64,000 bases of DNA from positions 231,001 through 295,000 of the forward strand of contig JAUJYZ010001373.1 in NCBI GenBank assembly GCA_033675265.1. The letters are read 5' to 3'. Below are positions 11,373 through 23,100 of this stretch, piece by piece. Within the stretch, counting starts at the first letter, position 1, and each line of letters opens with the position of its first letter. Position numbers and translations under genes: made by a program. Origin of the DNA: Actinostola sp. cb2023 (Eukaryota; Cnidaria; Anthozoa; Actiniaria; Actinostolidae). The notes below the pieces were generated by a model. That model worked only from the letters and a program-made list of their open reading frames with translations, ran no database searches and was not told where the DNA came from.

Positions 11373-13363
11373 TCAGCTGGACTTTGAACAAGGACACTTT
11401 GATTTTGATTGCACAGTGTCTTTAAGTTTAATTGTGTCTTTTCCCGTAGCTTCAATAGCAACATGTACATTCTCAAGATCAGCAGTCTGAACTAGAATCT
11501 CCACCATTTGTTCATACATGCCCATGACAGTGTGCACATGTTCATCTATTACACTTGTTTCAACATAAGGATACCCATGCTTATCAGCATACTCTTGACC
11601 CTGTTGTTTGGTGATGACTCTTTTGACCTTCTTCGAAGCTTTTATGCAGTCAATTTTATTCCCAACCAAAACAATATGTACGCATTTCTCAGAAAAATAT
11701 CGCTTTGCAAAGTCAATCCAGAAATCCAATCTTTGGAATGTTTCCTCTGATAGTACATCATACACCAAAAACATACCTTGAATGTTACGGAAGTAAAGAG
11801 GTTGAATGGAAAAGAACTGTTCCTGGCCAGCAGTGTCAGTGATCTGCAACTCAACATATTTAGAGTGATATCTAAATGCTTCTTTCCATGGGTCACACCC
11901 TAGAGTTGGTAGGGAATATATGTGTTCATATTCAGGGTTTCTAAGTTTCTGTAGCAAACATGTTTTGCCAACTCCAGTACTGCCAATTAAAAGGACTTTG
12001 AATTTATAATCATAGTGCTGTTGTGACGGGACCTTTTCGAAACTACACTCCTGTGGTTTTCCTGCACCATTTTCAGTAATAATTGGAACAGAAGACTTTC
12101 CTGCATTTGCATCACTTTGACCATTATTGTCAGTAAGATGCTGTTGACTTTTGTGAAGTTTTTGAATTATCTTCTTTGCAGCTGGTCGTTTAGAGCTTTT
12201 GTCATGAAGACAATCAAGAACAAGCTCCTTCAGCACGTGGTCTCCCATTTGGTCTATGTCTTTCTTCCTTTTCTCTCTTTGTGTGACCTTGCCTCCCTTA
12301 GCTTTAAGAAGAAACAACATGTAGTCCCATTATTAATACTATAATGCTATCATATGATTCACCTGAGGGTGAATTATTACACCATTATTAGCAGGAAATA
12401 CCCCTATTACTACCCATGGAAAGAAATCTATCAGTTAATGTTACTTTGATCTTTCTTCATCTTTCTCATGTACTGCTTTTGTGAAACCACAATAATCTAC
12501 AAAGATTGTCACCCTTAATATGAGTGACAGTAAAGACATTTGGCCGACACGTCAGTACAGTTTATGTGTATTAAGGTTTGTACGGGAGAATCTCGACCGA
12601 GGTCGGAATGTACAGATCGACCAAGCGCAGCAGTCCCTATCATGTGACAATTTCATGCATTTTCCCTACCTTTCGAAGGAGTTTGTTGAGGTACACGAGG
12701 CTCACGGCCATTTATTAGAACCATTAGAACAACACCAAAAGAAAATATATCCACTTTGATACCATATTTTACAGAGTAAAAAGCATCTCCAAGTGTCTCA
12801 GGTGCAGAATACACAGGAGTCCCAGGGCTGGAGGTTGCATACTCATCTTTCCCTGCCATGAATAACTTAGCACCTCCCAAGTCTGCAATCTTTGGATGAT
12901 CATCAGTAGTCAATAAAATGTTTTTAGTTGCAAGATCTCGGTGGACTATGTCCAAACTATGCAAATACTCAAGCCCTTCGGCTACACCAAGTGCAATGGA
13001 AGATACTTTATGTGGAAGCACTTTAGGTGTTGTTGTAGATTGATCAATGTAACTTCGCAAGTCACAGTGTAGCAGTTCAGTAATAATAACTGGCGATTTG
13101 TTCAGTGGAAATAATACCGTATACATTCTAAGTATGTTAGGATGGATCAGATTCTGTAATACCTGCCATTCCCTCTTTAATTCTTCTATTTTCTGATTTT
13201 TAATTTCCTGTTGGTAATCAGCTTTGAAATACTTGTCGTCGATTCGTTTCGTTGCTACCAGACGATCATTCCACTTCGCTGACCAAACCTCGCCATACGA
13301 ACCCTTTCCTATAAGTTCCACATATACGAGTGATCTTTCCTCTGGGAGTTCAGTGTTCGGCAT
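11373..13363 (-). CDS. Protein kinase fused to a C-terminal Rab-like small GTPase
   Basis: Two exons, 12670-13363 and 11373-12301 (donor AAAG|GTAGGG, acceptor TTCTTAAAG|CTAAG, phase 1), give 540 aa. Kinase domain, about 12-282: glycine loop GKGSYGEV (19-26), K39 in VATK, alpha-C E65, catalytic loop HRDLATKN (141-148), DLG (161-163, in place of DFG), APE (187-189) and a C-lobe arginine in SSKRPAA (270). Every residue needed for catalysis is present; the HRDLATKN loop points to a TKL/tyrosine-kinase-like group. A 50-residue polar linker follows. GTPase domain, about 329-505: P-loop GSTGVGKT (338-345), switch I T364, DTAGQEQF (387-394), GNKID (445-449) and ETSV (479-482). The tail ends KCPCSKSS; the CPC pair could be geranylgeranylated but is four residues short of the usual C-terminal position. 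The intron splits the kinase C-lobe, so the fusion is not an artefact of joining two genes. No standard family with this order is known to me. Confidence 0.9.
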
Positions 13364-14129
13364 CTTAGTTATAAAGGATTTCTACAGCAGAACTTGGAAA
13401 ATGTCTACTTCCGCTTTTGAGGAAGCCATCATGTACAATGTAGCTAGGCCCCTGGCCCTGTAGGGCGTAGGGGCGTGTAGATGTTTCAGGGAGTTGTTGT
13501 TGTGGTATTTCAGCTCAATATCTCTTGGTAGTTAAACTGTATAATCGTACACTCGCTTCTAAGCTTGTTGTAAACAGCTTCGATCCTCTTCGACTTCCAT
13601 TTCCTTTACTTCCCTCGACTCTCCCTTCGAATGATTTGATTTGCTTGGTTCCAGTCCCTCTCGGTAAACAAACAAACACAGCAAGCCCAATGAATGCAAA
13701 ACACACATCATACAGAAACTTTCATTGAAATGTCTTTATAATAAAAACAAATATTCAATTGAGGAAAATCTATTGAATAATTGCTTCAACAACACGATAA
13801 TTAGAACGTGATCCTTCTAGAAATCTAGAAATAGCAATACAGACCAAGCTTTTCTTAATTATGGAAAAAATATTTTGTTGACGTCACATGACAAGAAATC
13901 TGTCTCATTTTTGAACTCAAAAACATTGTTCTAACATTTGGTCATAATATCGCTATAGCAACGCTGATCAGACTGTGTTTAGAGAATGAAAATAGGCAAC
14001 CAGGTCCCTAGTCTCCTTTGCAGCCATCGGGGATTTCGCAACGTAGCATTGCGTGAAAATAGCGAGAAGGGAGGGTCCTGATGACGAGGTTGTTAAACAG
14101 GTATATCATTCACACGTTGTCCTCCAGTA
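13364..14129. other. Spacer between the METAP1D 3' end and the kinase-Rab start
   Basis: The 5' flank of the kinase-Rab gene and 3' flank of METAP1D, both minus strand. No exon, TATA box or exact polyadenylation signal was assigned. A ccctagtctcctttgcagcc segment near 14010 looks repeat-derived. Confidence 0.3.
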
Positions 14130-17100
14130 TTAGTTGTTAGGATCCTGTGTTAAAATCTCCACACCATCGCCTGTGATCAATATAGTTTCCTCGAACTGCG
14201 CAGATCTTTAAAAGAAAAAAAAACGGTCAAAATACTCCATTTTCGAGTTGTTAGATACCGCTGTACGCCTTGCAAGACGCATTTGCTCAGGCTTGGCCTC
14301 AATATTCAGGCTACATTAGTCACCAATACCAACGAGAACGCGAAAAATGTCGACATTGGACAATAGAAAATGAGGCTAAGCTTGAGCAAATGCGTCTTCT
14401 GTCAAGGAGTACAGCGGTGTCTACATTGCTGCCTATCTCGTTAAAATGCTGTGAACGTAGAAGTTTTTAATTCAGAGTACGCTAAGAGCAATGGCAGATA
14501 CAAGGAGTTATCCCGCCAGGGTTGGCGGCTCAAGAATTTACTAAGTTCGCTATCACGATAATTTGACATTCTAGTCCGCCACGATACTGCATCGTGTGTA
14601 CTTGCGGGATTACCCACCCCCCCCCCCCCCCCCCCTCCCCCAAAGTTGTGAGCCTGCGATGTACTTCAGCGGTAACGTAATGAAAGTTTACAGCAGAGTG
14701 AGTGAGTGATCCCAAAATTGTCCCAATGTCATCTCTATAATTATAACGTATTACATAATTCATGAGTTAAAAATGAAGTGTTTGACGTTGCTCATACCTT
14801 TTCCCGTCTGTTGTCACCATGGTCCACCCATCATGCAACACCTCTATGCCCGCTGAACCTTCAAGGACAACTGGTTCTGGAAAATGCACAAACTCATCAA
14901 GTCTTGCAACTTTCTTGAAGCGCTATTGTACGAAAGAATAAAGGCCGATGCAACTTTTGTTGCAACGTTGCGCGCATCAAGAGTTTTTTGGGGTGTCACA
15001 CGATGAAACGTTGCGCGCAACGGTTGCAGAAGTAGAAAACTCGATCCTACTTCTGCAACTGTTGCGCGCAACGTTGCAACAAAAGTTGCACCGTGTGTCC
15101 GAGCCTTAATTCGCGGTAACATTTTGTGGAATTTGTCTCTTCTATTGCCATTGGATTAGGGAGTAGGGGGTGGGGATGAACTACTTACCTATGGTAAACG
15201 TCATTCCTGGTTCCATTTTACCAGCACGGTTGTTGGCTGACAAAGAAATTACAAGATACGTCACTACCACCATCATATTTAAAGTGACCATGCTGTGCCA
15301 TGAGCGTGACTGTGTCAATACCTACTACCACCACCACCATCATCATCATTTTCACAATCATTCCAAACTACCATCACTGTCTAACTGATCTGACACCACC
15401 ATCATCATCCATCGTCACCACCACCATCATCATCATCAATCCCACAATCATTCCAAACTACCATCACTGTCTAACTGATCTGATACCACCATCATCATCC
15501 ATCGTCACCACCACCATCATCATCATCAATCCCACAATCATTCCAAACTACCATCACTGTCTAACTGATCTGATACCACCATCATCATCCATCGTCACCA
15601 CCACCATCATCATCATCAATCCCACAATCATTCCAAACTACCATCACTGTCTAACTGATCTGATACCACCACCATCATCCATCGTCACCACCACCATCAT
15701 CATCATCAATCCCACAATTATTCCAAACTACCATCACTGTCTAACTGATCTGATACCATCATCATCCATCGTCACCACCACCATCATCATCATCAATCCC
15801 ACAATCATTCCAAACTACCATCACTGTCTAACTGATCTGATACCACCACCATCATCATCATCAATCCCACAATCATTCCAAACTACCATCACTGTCTAAC
15901 TGATCTGATACCACCACCATCATCCATCGTCACCACCACCATCATCATCATCATCCCACAATCATTCCAAACTACCATCACTGTCTAACTGATCTGATAC
16001 CACCATCATCATCCATCGTCACCACCAACATCATCATCATCAATCCCACAATCATTCCAAACTACCATCACTGTCTAACTGATCTGATATCACCATCATC
16101 ATCCATCGTCACCACCACCATCATCATCATCAATCCCACAATCATTCCAAACTACCATCACTGTCTAACTGATCTGATACCACCATCATCATCCATCGTC
16201 ACCACCACCATCATCATCATCAATCCCACAATCATTCCAAACTACCATCACTGTCTAACTGATCTGATACCACCACCATCCATCGCCACCATCATCAATC
16301 CCACAATCATTCCAAACTACCATCACTGTCTAACTGATCTGATACCACCACCATCCATCCCACAATCATTCCAAACTACCATCACTGTCTAACTGATCTG
16401 ATACCACCACCATCCATCGCCACCATCATCATTCCCACAATCATTCCAAACTACCATCACTGTCTAACTGATCTGATACCACCATCATCATCCATCGCCA
16501 CCACCACCACCATCATCATCATTCCCACAATCATTCCAAACTACCATCACTGTCTAACTGATCTGATATCACCATCATCATCCATCGTCACCACCACCAT
16601 CATCATCATCAATCCCACAATCATTCCAAACTACCATCATTGTCTAACTGATCTGATACCACCACCATCCATCGCCACCACCACCACCACCATCATCAAT
16701 CCCACAATCATTCCAAACTACTGTCACTGTCTAACTGATCTGATACCACCAACATCATCCATCGCCACCACCACCATCATCATCATCAATCCCACAATCA
16801 TTCCAAACTACCATCACTGTCTAACTGATCTGACCACAGGCAAACCACTATGATAAAGTGACATTTGCACTAAAAAATACCGAATAAAACGTGTTTTAAT
16901 ACATTTTAGCCCGAGTAAATGTAAGTAAGTAAGTACCATTGTTCCCCACCCTCCCTCACTGAGTCGGAATAGGTCAACCGGAGGACGTATATTATTACAA
17001 GGTAGGCAACTTTCAGGATTCCTGTGGTGAATCTCAATACTCATCTGCTAAAATATATATCAAATCTTGTGAAAACTCATCCCTAAATCCGTCCAGTTAC

Positions 17101-20100
17101 TAAAATACCTTCAATCTATCATGTCAGCTCAATTGTTTGGTTGTATTTTGAAGAAAATGCTGGTTTTGGGTCCAAGGACGCAAAAAAACAGCTTTCGTAC
17201 TATGTGCCGACAGTTAGGCTTCGACCAGCGCAGTCCTGGGGACGAAAATGTGGAGCAAAAATAACCCGCGTATCCCTTCCCTTGTATTGCTTTACTCGCC
17301 TGATCAAATGGACAAACGCAACCCTACATAGGCAAAGATTTGACTTCCGCTTTCGTAATATTTAAATATTCATCGCGTGTGAATTCTTTGACGCATGCAA
17401 GTTTTGCAAGACGGAATAATACAATACACTGCACAATAATTACAAGCAAAAATTAAACTACAACATATAGATGAATGACAGTAACATTTTTGAATGTTAT
17501 TCTTAACTTTCACTTCTCAGTTGAATTTCGTCCCAGATTGTGATCTACAATGCACATGTTGCAGAGCTTGCTATTTATATTACTGTTATTCTAATGTCAA
17601 ATAAGTCCGCAAATAAGCGTTATTCATTTCGAATAATCAGTCGGAAAGCAAACGAAATATTTGCTTTGAATTATACAAATTACAAAACACCTTGTACTTT
17701 CTTCATAATTTCAGTTGACTATAAGACCTATAACGAACGAAACCCAAGCTTTCTTGTAATTATTGTACAGTGTATTGTATTATTCCGTCTTACAAAACTT
17801 GCATGCGTCAATAATTCACACGCGATGAATATTTAAAAGTAACGAAAGCGGAAGTCGAATGTTTGCCTATGTAGGGTTGCGTTTGTCCATTTGATCAGGC
17901 GAGTAAAGGAATACAAGGGAAGGGGTACTTGGGTTATTTTTGCTCCACATTTTCGTCCCCAGGACTGCGCTGGTCGAAGCCTAACTGTCGGCACATAGTA
18001 CGAAAGCTGTTTTTTTGCGTCCTTGGACCCAAAACCAGCATTTTCTTCAAAATACAACCAAACAATTGAGCCGACATGATAGATTGAAGGTATTTTAGTA
18101 ACTGGACGGATTTAGGGATGAGTTTTCACAAGATTTGATATATATTTTAGCAGATTTGTTTTGAGATTCACCACAGGAATCCTGAAAGTTGCCTACCTTG
18201 TAATAATATACGTCCTCCGGTTGACCTATTCCGACTCAGTGAGGGAGGGTGGGGAACAATGGTGCATTTACTCGGGCTAAAATGTATTAAAACACGTTTT
18301 ATTCGGTATTTTTTAGTGCAAATGTCACTTTATCACTGTGGTTTGCCTGTGATCTGACACCACCATCATCATCCATCGTCACCACCACCACCATCATCAT
18401 CATCATTCCCACAATCATTCCAAACTACTGTCACTGTCTAACTGATCTGACACCACCATCATCATTGTAATGTCGTAGCGTTACATTAACTAGAAGAGCG
18501 CGTGACAGACATGCGCACTAGGCTGTACGAGAGACGGACTGAATGGAGTCGAGCAAAGAGAGTATTAAAAGTCCATAAAACACACATTCATTTGTGGTAG
18601 TTTCTACAACTGGCGACGAGGATCAACGAACAAGATACAACTACGTCTTCGAGACAATTTACAGCCACATTCAAAGAATAACAGTCAAGATTAACGGCAT
18701 TTTCTTCTACGCCACGTGCCACGCTACTCAACAAGATGGCGAATGTCTTACCGCCATTCCCTACATTTGCTGTTCACGAGGATAATACTTCCATTGGTCC
18801 TCGCTGGAAGAAATGGTTTAAACGCTTTGAGATGTATCTCGCTGCACATGATATCAAAGATCCTACACGAAAGCGAGCACTATTATTATACTCAGCAGGC
18901 GAAGAGGTCAGCGACATCTTTGAAACGCTACCAGATCAAGGAGAAGATAAGGATTACAAAGCTGCAGTCGCTGCACTAAATGTTTATTTTCAACCAAAAG
19001 TAAACAAAACCTACGAAGTTTACATGTTCAGAAATGCTACACAAGATTCAGGTGAATCGCTAGATTCCTACTACACACGACTACGACGCCTGGCCCAAAC
19101 TTGCGAGTTCACTAATGAGGAAGAAGAAATTAAATCTCATATCATTCTATCCTGCTCGTCAACACGGCTACGACGTAGAGCCCTGCGAGAAGATATGAAT
19201 CTCAAAGCTCTTCTCGACTATGGCAGAGGTTTTGAAATGTCTGAACGACAAGCTAAAGGCATCGAGGAACACGAAAAACTGTGCAAAGCAACGGAAGTAC
19301 AGATGGTCAAACCACGAAACGTGAGGACAAAGACGGATCAAAAGCAGTGCTACAGATGCGGAGGAAACTACCCTCACCAAGGTCGTCCCTGTCCAGCTCT
19401 GCATGAGACCTGCCGGAACTGTCAGAAGGTGGGTCATTTTGCCAAAGTGTGCAAAAGTAAATCAACTAGCAAGAGAGTCAACGCAACTAAGGAGAAAGAA
19501 TCGGATGATCAGTCTGATGATTCCACTGATGAAGAATACACCTATCGTGTTACACTGCACTCTCTCCAAGACAAAGGACATCCTGTTAGTGAAGTCACCA
19601 TTGGAAACAAGACAGTCAAGTGTCTTATTGACTCTGGAGCTGGTGTAAATGTCATTGACTCACATACCTACAACAAGTTGAACATCCCCTTGTCACCTAC
19701 TTCAAAGAAGATATATAGTTACCAAGCAGTCAAGCCTTTACCAGTACTGGGGAAGTTCGAAGCGAATGTCATCTCAGCAGTCACCAATACATCAAATATT
19801 GCTCAATTCTATGTTGTGGATGGAGCGGATGGAAATCTTCTGGGCTACAAAACGGCCACTGACCTCAGACTGCTGCACATTGTGAACACCCTATCAACAC
19901 CCAAAGGAACAAGCATCATGGATGAATACAGTGACTGTTTCAAGGGACTGGGGAAGATGAAAGACAAGACTGCAAAACTACACATTGATAGTAGCGTCAA
20001 GCCACTTGCTCAGAGACATCGAAGAGTACCATTTCACATGCGCGACCAAGTTGAAGCTGAGCTCAAGAATCTACAAGACCTCGACATAATTGAAAGAGCT

Positions 20101-23100
20101 GAAGGCCCTACTCCTTGGGTCTCACCCATAGTGATAGTCCCCAAGAAAGTAGGAATACGTATATGTGTCGACATGAGAGCTGCCAACGAAGCCATAGAAC
20201 GAGAACGACACCCAGTGCCCACAGTCGAAGATCTAATCGTTGATCTTAATGGGTCAACTGTTTTCAGCAAGATAGATTTAAACCAAGGCTACCACCAGTT
20301 GGAATTAGACGCAGACTCCAGGAACATTACTACTTTTGCTACTCATCTTGGTCTGTTTCGTTATAAGCGTCTGAGTTTTGGGATCAACTCAGCATCAGAA
20401 ATCTTTCAGAAAGCCATAGAGGAAGCAGTACAAGGAATTCAAGGTGCAAGAAACATCTCTGATGACATAATAGTCTTTGGCAAGCAACAAGATGATCACG
20501 ACAATGCACTTCGAGCTGTCCTCCAGAGAATGAGAGATAACAATCTAACTGCAAACCCAGACAAGTGTTTGTTTAACCAGTCATCCATTGACTTCTTTGG
20601 CCATCACTTTTCTGCAGAAGGCATCAGCGCAGATGACAAGAAAATATCATCGTTGATTAACTCAAGCCCCCCAAAGAATGCCAACGAAGCACGCAGCTTC
20701 TTAGGTTTTGCACAATACCTAGCACGTTTCATCAAGGACTTTGCATCCATCTCTGCCCCCATTCGTCAACTCACACACAAGGATGCAAAGTGGGTGTGGG
20801 GACCAGATCAACAACATGCGTTTGCTTCCCTCAAAGCTAGCATGGCAGCTCCTGAAGTAATGAAGTACTTCGATCCACTGCTCAAAACTGAACTGATTGT
20901 TGATGCCAGCCCAGTTGGACTTGGGGCTATTCTAGCACAAGTGACACATGACCAAGGAAGAAACGTTGTAGCATATGCAAGCCGCTCCCTCACCGATTGT
21001 GAAAGCCGCTACAGTCAGACGGAAAGAGAAGCGCTGGCAGTAGTCTGGGGAACTGAACACTTCCATTTATATCTTCATGGATCATCCTTCCAAGCCATCA
21101 CTGATCATAAACCACTTGAAACAATCTTCAACAAGTCAACCTGCAAAGCAACTGCAAGACTTGAGAGATTACAGCTGCGCTTACAACCGTACAAGATCAC
21201 AGTGGTCTAAAGACCAGGGGCAGATAATCCCGCTGATTATAGAGCCGGCATCCAGATCCAAAACATTCCACCAGTCCTAATCATTTGTCAAGAGTTGATA
21301 GTTATGTCAATTTCGTTACTGCAAACGCTGTACCCAATGCAGTTACTCTCCAGGAGATTCAGGATGCAACAGCAAAAGATCATACACTGCAAAACCTGGC
21401 AAAAGTGATAGCCACTCAAAGATGGTATGAAGCTGGAAGAGATGTCTGTGAATATCAGCAAGTCAAACAAGAGCTAACTGTGGCAAATGGAGTGATTTTG
21501 AGAGGTACTCGCATAATAGTTCCTGAAACCCTACGTCAACGAATGATTATGCTTGCCCATAGTGGTCATCAAGGCATAGTCAAGACAAAGCGCCTTCTGC
21601 GAGACTCGGTTTGGTTCCCAGGAATAGACGGAATGGTTGAAGAGATGATTAAGCAATGTCTACCATGTCAAGCAGCAAATCATAACTCAAGCCCAGCATG
21701 TGAGCCTTTAAAGATGTCCCCTCTACCACAAGGACCATGGCAAGAACTGTCCATAGACTTCTGTGGTCCCTTTCCCAATGGGGACTACCTACTAGTGGTC
21801 GTAGATGATTTTAGCAGATTTCCAGAGGTTGAAATCTTGAGGTCGACCTCAGCAAAGGCAGTAATTCCACATCTAGACAGCATTTTTGCCAGACAAGGAA
21901 TTCCAGATGTAGTCAGAACCGACAATGGGCCACCTTTCAACAGTGAGAACTTTCAAATGTTTGCTACTCATCTTGGCTTTAACCATCGTAAGATAACACC
22001 AATATGGCCTAGAGCAAATGGCGAGGCAGAAAGACTGATGCGAACCCTAGAGAAAGCCATTAGGACTGCTGTCATAGAGCACAAAAGCTGGAGACAAGAG
22101 CTTTTCACCTTTCTGCGACAATACAGAGCACACACCCCATAGTACTACAGGAAAATCACCTTCAGAATTGTTGAATGGAAGAAAGTTGAAATCTACAATG
22201 CCTCGACTACAACAGGATCAAGCATCACCAGAGGTCAGGCAAAATGACGCCAAGAGGAAAGAACAGATGAAAGAGTATGCAGACAGACATAACCATGCCA
22301 GAGCGTCAGACCTCAAAGTTGGTGACAAAGTACTGGTCAAACAACAAAAAAAGAACAAGCTGTCAACACCGTTTAAACCTGAACCATTGGAAGTAAAAGA
22401 AAAGAAAGGAAGCATGATTACAGCTCACAACGCAGAGTACACTGTGACCAGAAACACATCCTTCTTCAAGAAAATACCTTCTAGCACACAAGTACCACTC
22501 CCGTTAAGTGATGAGGAGGAGGAACTCCACCCAAACAACGAGACTGATGAGACATCAAGTCAAGCACAGTCAAATGCTGATCCACAGGATCCAGGGACAA
22601 CACCTCCCTTGCGAAGATCATCAAGAAACCGGAGAGCTCCTGAATACTTGAATGACTATTCTACTTGAACAATATACAATGTCACATGCAGTCATTGTTA
22701 TTTACTAACTGTTTGAGTTTCATACGTTATATAGATAAGGACATGAACATTTTCTCTAGAGGAAGGAAGAGATGTAATGTCGTAGCGTTACATTAACTAG
22801 AAGAGCGCGTGACAGACATGCGCACTAGGCTGTACGAGAGACGGACTGAATGGAGTCGAGCAAAGAGAGTATTAAAAGTCCATAAAACACACATTCATTT
22901 GTGGTAGTTTCTACAATCATCCATCGTCACCACCACCATCATCATCATCAATCCCACAATCATTCCAAACTACCATTACGGTCTAACTGATCTGATACCA
23001 CCAACATCATCCATCGTCACCACCACCATCATCATCATCATTCCCACAATCATTCCAAACTACTGTCACTGTCTAACTGATCTGATACCACCACCATCAT

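Larger units (their letters stand above)
18466..22915 (+). mobile_element. Ty3/gypsy LTR retrotransposon, full length, recent but coding-defective
   Basis: Bounded by two 143 bp LTRs that I read as identical. The 5 bp duplication atcat lies directly outside (18461-18465 and 22916-22920). Gag, protease, RT, RNase H and integrase follow in gypsy order. It sits inside the 90 bp satellite and inside a METAP1D intron, in the opposite orientation to that gene. The coding region carries an in-frame stop and frameshifts (see its ORFs), so this copy cannot make an intact polyprotein. Confidence 0.95.

Noticed and set aside
15300..15899. 199-codon H/T/I-rich ORF
   Set aside because: It arises from the 90 bp cat/cac satellite, whose unit length is a multiple of three; no start context or conserved domain.
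17141..18057. Matching 74-codon ORFs on opposite strands as a gene pair
   Set aside because: They are the same stretch in the two arms of a foldback element; similarity follows from the inverted repeat.
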